Shown: positions 1-6,095 of the stretch, piece by piece
Numbering within the stretch: position 1 is the stretch's first letter
How the letters are laid out: every line of letters begins with the position of its first letter
Assembly (NCBI GenBank): GCA_012514615.1
Contig: JAAYZY010000182.1
Location: 1-6,415 of the forward strand
DNA: 6,415 nt
Origin: Chloroflexota bacterium
GTDB lineage: Bacteria; Chloroflexota; Anaerolineae; DTPP01
Reading direction: 5' to 3'
Program-made: the position numbers and the translations under genes
The notes under the pieces: generated by a model
Told to the model about the DNA's origin: nothing
What the model saw: the letters and a program-made list of their open reading frames with translations, nothing else
The model's database searches: none

Positions 1-742
1 GGATGCCGTAGCCGCGCGCCGTCGCCGCCTCCGCCGCGCTGAAGCCGCCTTCCGGCCCGACGAAGACGTTTACCGAGAAGGGGCGGGGGCGGCGACCGCC
101 CGTTACCGCCTCCGGCGTGGAGGAAGGCTCGCTGTTGGCTTGGGCCAGCAGGCGGGTGAAGGCCTCGGTGGCCTGCCCTTCGCCGGTCAACAGGGCCCGC
201 AGGCTGGTGCTCTGTTCGCCTTCCCAAGGAAGGAGCGACAGCCCGCCGGTGCGCCGAGCGCGCTCGCAGGCCCGGGGGAAGAGCAGCACCGGCCGCAGGT
301 AGGGGATGCGCCCGCGCCCGCTCTGTTCGGCCGCCTCCTGCAGGATCTTGCTCCAGCGGCGCTCTTTGCGGCTGGCGGCGTCCAGGTCTGCCACGATGCT
401 GCGGTCGGTGATCATGGGCACGAACTCCACCACACCCAGCTCGGTGCCTTTCTGCAGGGCGAACTCGAAGTGGTTGCCTTTCAACACCGACTGGTAGAGG
501 GTGATCTTGGTGCGCGGCTCAGCGGCGACGACCCGGCGAGCCACCGTCTCGGCGGTCCCCTGCTCGCCGCTCATCTCGATCAGGCGCACCACCGTCTCCC
601 AGCCGGAGTTGTCCAGGAGGATCAGCTCATCGCCGGGGGCCATGCGCAGGACCCGGCCCACCTGGTGGTAAACCTCTCCGCGCAGGACGACCCGCTCGTC
701 CCGCAGCCACTCCGCCGGGACGAAGAAGCGAGGTGTGGTCAT
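1..742 (-). CDS. rsmE: RsmE, 16S rRNA (uracil1498-N3)-methyltransferase, C-terminus cut by window edge
   Basis: RsmE uses S-adenosylmethionine to methylate N3 of U1498 in 16S rRNA of the assembled 30S subunit; it is a cytoplasmic SPOUT (trefoil-knot) enzyme. I translated it by hand: 247 residues are visible and the reading frame runs off the left edge. Family marks are KGNHFEFALQKGTELGV (about residues 88-104), EAAEQSGRGRIP (136-147) and the SAM-knot motif FVGPEGGFS (227-235). The start is the ATG at 742-740. It has a GGGAG ribosome-binding site 7 nt upstream (750-754) and overlaps the prmA stop as ATGA, so it is probably translationally coupled to prmA. About 20-25 residues between residues 185 and 222 exceed what I recall for E. 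coli RsmE, and lie just before the knot. It is the third gene of the dnaJ operon, an order also found in Bacillus (dnaJ-yqeT-yqeU). The family call is secure; only the last few residues are missing. Confidence 0.93.
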   Translation of the reverse strand, partial: MTTPRFFVPAEWLRDERVVLRGEVYHQVGRVLRMAPGDELILLDNSGWETVVRLIEMSGEQGTAETVARRVVAAEPRTKITLYQSVLKGNHFEFALQKGTELGVVEFVPMITDRSIVADLDAASRKERRWSKILQEAAEQSGRGRIPYLRPVLLFPRACERARRTGGLSLLPWEGEQSTSLRALLTGEGQATEAFTRLLAQANSEPSSTPEAVTGGRRPRPFSVNVFVGPEGGFSAAEAATARGYGI

Positions 743-1710
743 GGCTGGTCTCCCTTCTTGCCGGCCAAGGCAACCCACTCGCCAGAAGTCCGCGCTTCCA
801 CCTGCTTCAGGCCGGCCGCCGTCATCAGTTCAGCGATGCGGCTTGCTTGCCGTTGGATGATCCCCGAGACGATGAGCAGGCCGCCATGGGCCAGCCAGGC
901 GGCCAAACCGGCCGAGAGCATGGCCCCAACCACGTCGGCCAGGATGTTCACCACCACAACGTGGTAGGGCGCGCCGCCTTCCTCGGGAGCCAATGCGGGC
1001 GCGGCCCATTCGGAGCCTTCGCCGCCGCCCACGGTGCCCCAGCGCACGGTGACCGTCTGGCCCACGTGGTTCAGGTCCACGTTTTCCGTGGCCACCCGCA
1101 CCGCCAAGGGATCGGCTTCCAGGGCCAGGACCTGCGCTGCCCCCAAACGCGCCGCCGCCACCGCCAGGATGCCGGAGCCGGTGCCCACGTCCAGCAGGCG
1201 GCGGCCAGGAACCAGGTGGGCTTCCACCAGCTCCAGGCAGAGGCGGGTGGTAGGGTGGAGGCCGGTGCCGAAGGCCATGCCGGGGTCTAGGTAGAGAACG
1301 TGCTGCCCCGGCTGCGGCGTGTACTCCTTCCACGAAGGGACCACGGCTAGGGCGCGGCCGATCTGCTGGATGTCGTAGGCCTGCTTCCACGCTTCGGCCC
1401 AATCGGCCGGGGCCAGGCGGACGAACAGGGGCGGGCTCAGACTGGGGTAGGCGCTGGCCAGCAAGGCCAGGCCGATTTCCAGTTCCTGGCGGGCGGCATG
1501 GCTGTGGGCGTCGTCGGTCAGGTAAGTCTTCAGCAGGGCGGCTTCGCCGTCGGGCGTCTCTTCCCACACGGCGCCGCCCCGTCCCAGTCGGTTGAACAGG
1601 GCGGCCACGGCTTCGGCGGCGGCCGGCTCCCGCGCCACCATGCGCACCTCCACCCAAGCGGGTGGGGTACGGGGGTCAGCGGCAGGAGTCGGCTCAGTTC
1701 TTGAAGGCAT
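739..1710 (-). CDS. prmA: PrmA, ribosomal protein L11 methyltransferase
   Basis: PrmA trimethylates amino groups of ribosomal protein L11 with S-adenosylmethionine in the cytoplasm. With the start chosen here it has 323 residues, against about 293 in E. coli. An N-terminal substrate-recognition domain (about residues 18-110) precedes a Rossmann methyltransferase domain. Family marks are FGTGLHPTT (147-155), the SAM-binding loop DVGTGSG (174-180) and the NILADV motif (255-260). The start is uncertain. The ATG at 1710-1708 has a GAGG 9 nt upstream (1720-1723). A GTG at 1731-1729 would add 7 residues but has GGAG only 1 nt away. A GTG just before the conserved WVEV segment (residues 19-22) would give a more standard N-terminus. 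The chosen start overlaps the end of dnaJ by 17 bp and the stop overlaps rsmE, so the gene lies inside the dnaJ operon. The function is well supported. Confidence 0.93.
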   Translation of the reverse strand: MPSRTEPTPAADPRTPPAWVEVRMVAREPAAAEAVAALFNRLGRGGAVWEETPDGEAALLKTYLTDDAHSHAARQELEIGLALLASAYPSLSPPLFVRLAPADWAEAWKQAYDIQQIGRALAVVPSWKEYTPQPGQHVLYLDPGMAFGTGLHPTTRLCLELVEAHLVPGRRLLDVGTGSGILAVAAARLGAAQVLALEADPLAVRVATENVDLNHVGQTVTVRWGTVGGGEGSEWAAPALAPEEGGAPYHVVVVNILADVVGAMLSAGLAAWLAHGGLLIVSGIIQRQASRIAELMTAAGLKQVEARTSGEWVALAGKKGDQP

Positions 1711-2833
1711 CGCCGATGGCCTCGATGACACGCTCCAGGAGGTTCTTCTCGTTCTGGGGCAGCACTTCCTTGCCCAGGGTGCGGCCCAAGGCCGCGAACA
1801 GCTCGCGTTGCTCGTTGGTCAGCTCCGTGGGCACCACCACCTGTGTCACCACATACTGGTCGCCACGGGCGGCGCGCCGCAGGTGCGGCACCCCCTTGCC
1901 CCGCAAGCGGAAGGTCTTGCCGGTCTGGGTGCCGGCGGGAATGGCCAGCTCCTCTTCGCCGTCCAGCGTGGGCACACACACCCGGTCACCCAGGGCGGCC
2001 TGGGCCACGTTGATGTTCAGCTGCAGGTAGATGTCGTTCTCGTTGCGTTCGAAGAAGGGGTGCTTCTTCACCGAGAGGACCACGTACAGGTGGCCGGGAG
2101 GGCCGCCTCGTTCGCCGGGCTCGCCCTCGCTGGCCAGGCGGATCTGCATCCCATCGTTGACGCCGGCTGGCACCTCCACCATCAGCTTGCGGGGAACCGG
2201 CACCCGCTTGCTGCCGCGACAGACGCTGCATGGAGTGGTGATGACTTCACCTGTGCCGTTGCAGCGTGGGCAGGCGCCCACGTTGACGAACGAGCCCAAG
2301 ATCGACTGCTGCACCCGCCGCACCTCGCCGCTGCCGTTACACTGCGGGCAGCGCATGGGCTGTGTGCCCGGCTCGGCGCCGCTGCCGTTGCAGTGGGTGC
2401 AGACCTCGCGGCGAGTGATCTCGATCTCCTTCTCGCAGCCAAAGACCGCTTCTTGGAACTCCAACGTCAGGCTCACCTTCAGGCTCTCGCCCACTGCAGG
2501 GCCCTGGCGACCGGCAGAGCGTCGGCCGAAGCCGCCGAAGAAACTCTCGAACAGGTCGTCGAAGGCGCCGAAGCCGAAATCGGCCCCGCCGCTGAAGCCG
2601 CCGGCGCCGCTAACCCCGGCATGGCCGAAGCGGTCGTAGGCGGCCCGCTTTTGCTGATCCGACAGGATCTGGTAGGCTTCGTTGATCTCTTTGAAACGGG
2701 CCTCGGCGTCGGCCGATTTGTTGATGTCGGGGTGGTACTGCCGAGCCAACGAGCGGTACGCCTTCTTGATCTCCGCTTCGCTGGCTGTGCGGGGTACCCC
2801 CAGGATGTCGTAGTAGTCTCTGCCGTTGTCCAT
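1694..2833 (-). CDS. dnaJ: DnaJ (Hsp40) co-chaperone
   Basis: DnaJ stimulates the ATPase of DnaK and delivers unfolded clients to it in the cytoplasm. The protein has 379 residues, the usual length. Domains in order: a J-domain (about 5-70) with the catalytic HPD at 34-36; a Gly/Phe-rich linker (about 73-106); a zinc domain with four repeats at C145/C148, C162/C165, C188/C191 and C202/C205; then the C-terminal substrate-binding beta domains (about 212-345) and a dimerisation tail. The first three zinc repeats are CxxCNGSG or CNGTG; the fourth reads CxxCRGSK, with Lys where Gly is usual. The reading frame stays open upstream to 3094, but the start at 2833 gives the standard N-terminus (MDNGRDYYDILGV) and lies downstream of the promoter and operator. 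The GAGGA ribosome-binding site (2845-2849) is 11 nt from the ATG, a little far. It leads the operon dnaJ-prmA-rsmE and should be HrcA-regulated through the CIRCE element upstream. Confidence 0.97.
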   Translation of the reverse strand: MDNGRDYYDILGVPRTASEAEIKKAYRSLARQYHPDINKSADAEARFKEINEAYQILSDQQKRAAYDRFGHAGVSGAGGFSGGADFGFGAFDDLFESFFGGFGRRSAGRQGPAVGESLKVSLTLEFQEAVFGCEKEIEITRREVCTHCNGSGAEPGTQPMRCPQCNGSGEVRRVQQSILGSFVNVGACPRCNGTGEVITTPCSVCRGSKRVPVPRKLMVEVPAGVNDGMQIRLASEGEPGERGGPPGHLYVVLSVKKHPFFERNENDIYLQLNINVAQAALGDRVCVPTLDGEEELAIPAGTQTGKTFRLRGKGVPHLRRAARGDQYVVTQVVVPTELTNEQRELFAALGRTLGKEVLPQNEKNLLERVIEAIGDAFKN

Positions 2834-2844
2834 GCGTGTGTGGG

Positions 2845-2849
2845 TCCTC
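2845..2849 (-). promoter_or_regulatory. Ribosome-binding site of dnaJ
   Basis: On the minus strand the sequence GAGGA ends 11 nt before the dnaJ ATG. The spacing is long and the match partial. A stable hairpin ends 2 nt upstream of it, so the site is likely exposed rather than sequestered in that hairpin. Confidence 0.55.
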
Positions 2850-2851
2850 AA

Positions 2852-2874
2852 GCCGCCAAGCTGGGCTTGGCAGC
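2852..2874 (-). promoter_or_regulatory. Hairpin in the dnaJ mRNA leader
   Basis: In the minus-strand transcript this stretch can fold into a 10-bp stem with a 3-nt CCA loop. The inner seven pairs are perfect (GCCAAGC with GCUUGGC), followed by one U-G wobble and two more pairs. It lies between the CIRCE repeat and the ribosome-binding site, ending 2 nt before the latter. No run of U follows, so it is not an intrinsic terminator. It may stabilise the mRNA or shape ribosome loading; the role is inferred. Confidence 0.5.
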
Positions 2875-2886
2875 GGTTCTTGGCTC

Positions 2887-2913
2887 TTAGCACTCTCGCC
2901 CAGAGAGTGCTAA
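2887..2913. promoter_or_regulatory. CIRCE operator (HrcA binding site)
   Basis: This is a perfect inverted repeat, TTAGCACTC then 9 nt then GAGTGCTAA, identical to the CIRCE consensus. HrcA dimers bind CIRCE and repress chaperone operons; heat titrates HrcA through GroEL and relieves repression. The element starts about 8 nt downstream of the predicted dnaJ transcription start, the usual place for blocking initiation and for a leader stem-loop. It implies that hrcA is encoded elsewhere in the genome. Confidence 0.97.
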
Positions 2914-2927
2914 CCTCTGCCCAGTAG

Positions 2928-2955
2928 CTTATCACGGGCAGGGCGGTTTTGTCAA
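2928..2955 (-). promoter_or_regulatory. Sigma70-type promoter of dnaJ-prmA-rsmE
   Basis: Read on the minus strand there is a perfect -35 box TTGACA (2955-2950), a 16-nt spacer and a -10 box GATAAG (2933-2928) with four of six consensus bases. The predicted start near 2921 sits just before the CIRCE element and gives a leader of about 88 nt before dnaJ. Position and match agree with HrcA control of a housekeeping-sigma promoter. Confidence 0.8.
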
Positions 2956-2976
2956 GAGTGTACAGCCTTGCGCCAC

Positions 2977-3005
2977 TTGACACCGACCCCGAAAAACCGT
3001 ACAAT
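2977..3005 (+). promoter_or_regulatory. Strong sigma70-type promoter of the nuoB-CD-I operon
   Basis: The -35 box TTGACA (2977-2982) is perfect, the spacer is the ideal 17 nt and the -10 box TACAAT (3000-3005) matches five of six consensus bases. Transcription should start near 3012. Its -35 box is only 21 bp from the -35 box of the divergent dnaJ promoter. Confidence 0.85.
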
Positions 3006-3011
3006 ACGCTG

Positions 3012-3121
3012 CATGTGTGGAGACCCGCACCCCTGGCGCTCCGCGGCCTCCTGTCGGGTGCAGCGTCGGGGCCTTTTCCCTGTGGTGAACGCACCCCACC
3101 GTCGGAGGTTCAGCACAACCC
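3012..3121 (+). other. 5' leader of the nuo operon mRNA
   Basis: About 110 nt separate the predicted transcription start from nuoB. The leader contains a possible 6-bp stem, GCACCC (3027-3032) with GGGTGC (3056-3061), around a 23-nt loop, and a small GGTG/CACC stem (3084-3087 with 3092-3095). I see no riboswitch class I know and no terminator. An in-frame TGA at 3086-3088 rules out an N-terminal extension of nuoB into most of this stretch. Confidence 0.45.
3104..3108 (+). promoter_or_regulatory. Ribosome-binding site of nuoB with wide spacing
   Basis: GGAGG is the only good Shine-Dalgarno match before nuoB and lies 13 nt from the ATG, longer than the usual 5-9. The GGTT at 3107-3110 can pair with AACC at 3117-3120, which would pull the two closer. 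No other in-frame start fits. Confidence 0.55.
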
Positions 3122-3775
3122 ATGGATGAGCAGAGACCTCAAGTCCCTGCCCCCTTGCGCCGCAACGTCCTCATCACCTCAGTCGATGCGATCTACAACT
3201 GGGGTCGCGTCTACTCCCTATGGCCCATGATGTTTGGCCTGGCCTGCTGCGCCATCGAGATGATCGCCGCCGCCGCGGCGCGCTTCGACTTCTCCCGCTT
3301 CGGCATGGAGCTGATGCGCGCCTCGCCCCGCCAGGCGGACCTGATGATCGTATCCGGCACGGTCACCAAGAAGATGGCCCCGCAGGTGGTGCGGCTCTAC
3401 AACCAGATGCCTGAGCCCAAGTACGTGCTGGCTATGGGGGCCTGCGCCTGCTCTGGCGGGCCGTTCAAAGAGGGCTACAACGTCGTCTCTGGGGTGGATA
3501 AGCTCCTGCCGGTGGATGTCTACATCCCCGGCTGCCCGCCGCGACCGGAGGCGCTGATCCATGGCTTCCAGATGATCCACGACAAGATCCGCGGCGAGTC
3601 GGTGACCACCGTTCGCTGGTACAGCAAGGAGCCCGTTCCGCCCTGCTCGGTGCCGTGGTTGGGCCCCGATCTGGTAGATCCACGCCAGGTTCCGGCCATC
3701 AAAGAGATGACCGCGGCGGCTCGGGCTGCACACGCAGCCAACGGTGGTGAGTCGGTGCAGGAGGAGCGCGCATGA
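3122..3775 (+). CDS. nuoB: NuoB, complex I subunit B (N2 cluster subunit, PSST/Nqo6 type)
   Basis: NuoB carries the N2 [4Fe-4S] cluster, the last electron carrier before quinone, at the junction between the hydrophilic arm of complex I and the membrane. The protein has 217 residues. The tandem cysteines C42-C43 (in [10 protein letters not shown]), C108 (in MGACACSGG) and C138 (in PGCPPRPE) are the four expected N2 ligands; C110 is an additional cysteine. The conserved core runs from about residue 22 to 170, followed by a tail of about 45 residues rich in Ala, Glu and Arg. It is the first gene of its operon: a consensus promoter lies about 115 bp upstream and dnaJ diverges beyond it, so no nuoA precedes it. 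Its stop overlaps the nuoCD start as ATGA. Related hydrogenase and Fpo/Ndh small subunits share the fold, but the NuoCD and NuoI neighbours support complex I. Confidence 0.96.
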   Translation: MDEQRPQVPAPLRRNVLITSVDAIYNWGRVYSLWPMMFGLACCAIEMIAAAAARFDFSRFGMELMRASPRQADLMIVSGTVTKKMAPQVVRLYNQMPEPKYVLAMGACACSGGPFKEGYNVVSGVDKLLPVDVYIPGCPPRPEALIHGFQMIHDKIRGESVTTVRWYSKEPVPPCSVPWLGPDLVDPRQVPAIKEMTAAARAAHAANGGESVQEERA

Positions 3776-5520
3776 CGGCGGACATGGCAGGAGAGACCCC
3801 CATCCAGGCAGAGCAGCCCGGCCGTTGGTCCGCCCTCTTTGGCGACGCGGTGCTGAGCGAAACCGCCCAGCAGATCGTGGTGCGCAAGGAGCAGTTGGCC
3901 CAGGTGGCCCAGCGCCTGCGAGACGACCCGGACCTGGGCTACGACTACTGCGTCGACATCACCAGCGTGGACTACCCCGACCGCTTCGAGCTGGTCTACC
4001 AGCTGAGTTCCATTGCCCAGGGGCGGCCGCTGCTCACGGTGAAAACCCACACCGCCAAGGATGAGGCCAGCGTGCCTTCGCTGACCGGCGTGTGGCCGGC
4101 CGCCAACCTCTTGGAGCGCGAAGTCTGGGACATGATGGGGGTGCGCTTTGAGGGGCACCCCAACCTGAAGCGCCTGCTGCTGTGGGAAGGGTTCCACGGC
4201 CACCCCCTGCGTAAGGACTGGCAAGAAGCGTACTACGAGGAAGAGAAGAAGCCGTTCGGCTCCCGCTGGCCCAACGGCGACTATGCCCCAGCCGAAGAGC
4301 GCACGCCCCTGGGGCGCAACGTGCGCTACCCCGAAGGGTGGGACCCCGACGAGTGGGAAGAGCCCGACGTGGAGCTGCCCAACGTGGCCGCGGCCGAAGC
4401 GTTGGATGTGAGCACCCTCAAGTCCGACCAGATCGTGGTCAATTTCGGGCCGCAGCACCCCAGCACCCACGGCGTCTTCCGCATGAAGGTGGCCCTGGAC
4501 GGCGAGACGGTGGTGGGGGTGCAGCCGGTGATCGGCTACCTGCATCGCTGTCACGAGAAGATCGGCGAGCGCAACCTCTACATCGGCAACATCCCCTTCA
4601 CCGACCGCTTGGATTACATCTGCTCCATGGCCAACAACCTGGGCTACGTCCTCACGGTGGAGAAGCTGCTGGGCGTCACCCCGCCGCCCCGGGCCGAATA
4701 CCTGCGGGTGATCATGACCGAGTTCACCCGCATCGTCAACCACCTCATCGCCACCGGCTTCCTCTTCAACGACCTGGGGCTATTCTTCACCGCTTCGGTC
4801 TACGGCATCCGGGAACGGGAGCTGATCCTGGACGTCTTCGAGGCGGTGTCGGGCTCCCGCATGATGTGCAACTACATGCGCTTCGGTGGGGTGGCCCACG
4901 ACTTGACGCCGGAGGCCGAAGCGCTGGCCCGGGATCTGGTCTTCGAGCGCCTGCCGGCCACGGTGGATGAGTTCGAACGCTTCCTCACCGACCAGGACAT
5001 CTTCACCGCTCGGGCCGTTGGCGTGGGCATGCTCTCGCCCCAGGAGGCCATCGCCCACGGCGTCAGCGGGCCCATGCTGCGGGCCAGCGGCGTGCCCCAC
5101 GACTTGCGCAAGGCGCAGCCCTACTCCATCTACGACCAGTTCGATTTCGACGTCATCACCGGCGCCCATGGCGACGTGTTTGACCGCTACATGGTGCGCA
5201 TCCAGGAGATGCGCGAGTCGATCCGCATCTTGCGCCAAGCGCTCAACGGGCTGCCGGATGGCGAGATCCAGACCGGCAAGAAGAACTGGCAGATGAAAGT
5301 GCCGGCCGGCGAGTACTACGGGCGGGTGGAGAACCCCAAGGGCGAGCTAGGGTTCTATGTGGTCAGCGATGGCAGCGTCAACCCCTACCGCTACCACGTC
5401 CGTTCGCCGAGCCTGATCAACCTGGGGACGTTGGAGGCCATGAGCGTGGGCCACAAGATCGCCGACCTGGTGGTGATCTTGGGCAGCGTGGATATCACGT
5501 TGGGGGAGGTGGACCGCTGA
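3772..5520 (+). CDS. nuoCD: NuoCD, fused complex I subunits C and D
   Basis: This 582-residue protein joins NuoC (30-kDa type, about 18-150) to NuoD (49-kDa type, about 218-582) through a linker rich in charged residues and proline (about 151-215). NuoC is marked by [14 protein letters not shown] (111-124) and GHPLRKDW (143-150). NuoD is marked by [11 protein letters not shown] (224-234), [12 protein letters not shown] (257-268), DLRKAQPY (444-451) and the C-terminal LGEVDR. By alignment with Thermus Nqo4, H233 and Y282 match quinone-pocket residues His38 and Tyr87. The [NiFe]-hydrogenase CxxC pairs are absent, as expected for NuoD. Between residues 490 and 511 it lacks a stretch (the MEAxIHHFKxxTEGF region) found in E. 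coli and Thermus NuoD. The start has AGGAGG 7 nt upstream (3759-3764) and overlaps the nuoB stop; the stop overlaps the nuoI start as TGATG. Fusion is known in E. coli and others. Confidence 0.95.
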   Translation: MTADMAGETPIQAEQPGRWSALFGDAVLSETAQQIVVRKEQLAQVAQRLRDDPDLGYDYCVDITSVDYPDRFELVYQLSSIAQGRPLLTVKTHTAKDEASVPSLTGVWPAANLLEREVWDMMGVRFEGHPNLKRLLLWEGFHGHPLRKDWQEAYYEEEKKPFGSRWPNGDYAPAEERTPLGRNVRYPEGWDPDEWEEPDVELPNVAAAEALDVSTLKSDQIVVNFGPQHPSTHGVFRMKVALDGETVVGVQPVIGYLHRCHEKIGERNLYIGNIPFTDRLDYICSMANNLGYVLTVEKLLGVTPPPRAEYLRVIMTEFTRIVNHLIATGFLFNDLGLFFTASVYGIRERELILDVFEAVSGSRMMCNYMRFGGVAHDLTPEAEALARDLVFERLPATVDEFERFLTDQDIFTARAVGVGMLSPQEAIAHGVSGPMLRASGVPHDLRKAQPYSIYDQFDFDVITGAHGDVFDRYMVRIQEMRESIRILRQALNGLPDGEIQTGKKNWQMKVPAGEYYGRVENPKGELGFYVVSDGSVNPYRYHVRSPSLINLGTLEAMSVGHKIADLVVILGSVDITLGEVDR

Positions 5521-6062
5521 TGCTGGGGAAAGGTACCGTCCGAGGGATGCTGGTCACCCTGCGCCACGCGCTGGAGACCTACTTCTACCGAGGGGATCAG
5601 ACAGCCAAGGCCAAGGGGCTGTTCACGGTGCAGTACCCAGAAGAGCGCCTGCCCCTGCCCGAGCATTACCGCAACACCCCCATGCTGCTGCGCGAGGCAG
5701 AGACCGACGAACTCCGCTGCACCGCCTGCGGCATGTGCGCCCGGGTTTGTCCGCCCCAGTGCATCTGGATCACTCGGGGCACCGACGAAGCCGGGAAGCC
5801 CCAGCGCCATCCGGCTAGCTTCGTGATCGACGCGTCGGTGTGCATGGGCTGCGGCTTCTGCGCCGAGTTCTGCCCTTTCGATGCCATCCGCATGGACCAC
5901 GACTACGAGCTGGCTGCCGAGCGACGGAAGGAACTGGTGTGGGACAGGAAGCGCCTGGCCAAGCCCACCACCTACTATGCCGAGATCAACCCCACGGCTT
6001 GGGCCGCAGAGCAGGCAGCCAAGGCAGCCAAGGCCAAACCCAAGCTCACGGCCAAGGAGTGA
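5520..6062 (+). CDS. nuoI: NuoI, complex I subunit I (two [4Fe-4S] clusters, TYKY/Nqo9 type)
   Basis: NuoI relays electrons through clusters N6a and N6b to N2 in NuoB. The protein has 180 residues. Two ferredoxin motifs are intact: C67, C70, C73 with C77, and C108, C111, C114 with C118, each followed by proline. An amphipathic N-terminal helix (about 5-24) and the YPEERLPLPEHYR segment (39-51) are typical of NuoI and seat it on the membrane side. The C-terminal 20 residues are an Ala/Lys-rich tail beyond the conserved core, with no known function. The start is supported by GGAGGT (5505-5510) 9 nt upstream and shares one base with the nuoCD stop. In classical operons nuoE, F, G and H lie between nuoD and nuoI; here they are missing. 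Confidence 0.96.
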   Translation: MLGKGTVRGMLVTLRHALETYFYRGDQTAKAKGLFTVQYPEERLPLPEHYRNTPMLLREAETDELRCTACGMCARVCPPQCIWITRGTDEAGKPQRHPASFVIDASVCMGCGFCAEFCPFDAIRMDHDYELAAERRKELVWDRKRLAKPTTYYAEINPTAWAAEQAAKAAKAKPKLTAKE

Positions 6063-6080
6063 GCGACGCGCCAGCTCATG

Positions 6081-6085
6081 GGAGG
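6081..6085 (+). promoter_or_regulatory. Ribosome-binding site deciding the start of the DJ-1/PfpI-type gene
   Basis: GGAGG lies 10 nt before the ATG at 6096. It argues against the in-frame ATG at 6078, which lies upstream of it. Confidence 0.6.
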
Positions 6086-6095
6086 TGTGACGACG

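Noticed and set aside
2852..2874. Hairpin as a rho-independent terminator
   Set aside because: No T-tract follows on either strand, and it sits inside the dnaJ leader just before the ribosome-binding site.
1592..2890. Long plus-strand reading frame (432 codons) opposite dnaJ
   Set aside because: It lies antisense to the clear dnaJ and prmA genes, has no recognisable family motif and its composition is what GC-rich codon bias produces in the complementary frame.
3027..3061. Inverted repeat in the nuo leader as a riboswitch or operator
   Set aside because: Only six pairs around a 23-nt loop in GC-rich DNA; such pairings arise by chance and no known riboswitch core is visible.
2834..3094. N-terminal extension of dnaJ by 87 residues up to 3094
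   Set aside because: It would run through the promoter and the CIRCE operator, and the extension has no DnaJ-like sequence. The standard J-domain start is at 2833.
3520..4743. Long minus-strand reading frame (407 codons) opposite nuoB and nuoCD
   Set aside because: Antisense to unmistakable complex I genes, rich in His, Val, Gly and Gln as expected of a shadow frame, and no promoter or ribosome-binding site supports it.
4435..5520. NuoD half as a [NiFe]-hydrogenase large subunit
   Set aside because: The fold is related, but the two CxxC metal-ligand pairs are missing (only isolated cysteines such as C260 and C284) and the C-terminus ends in LGEVDR as in NuoD, not in DPCxxC.
6078..6095. Earlier in-frame ATG (6078) as start of the DJ-1/PfpI gene
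   Set aside because: It lies upstream of the good GGAGG site at 6081-6085 and adds six residues without similarity to the family's N-terminus.
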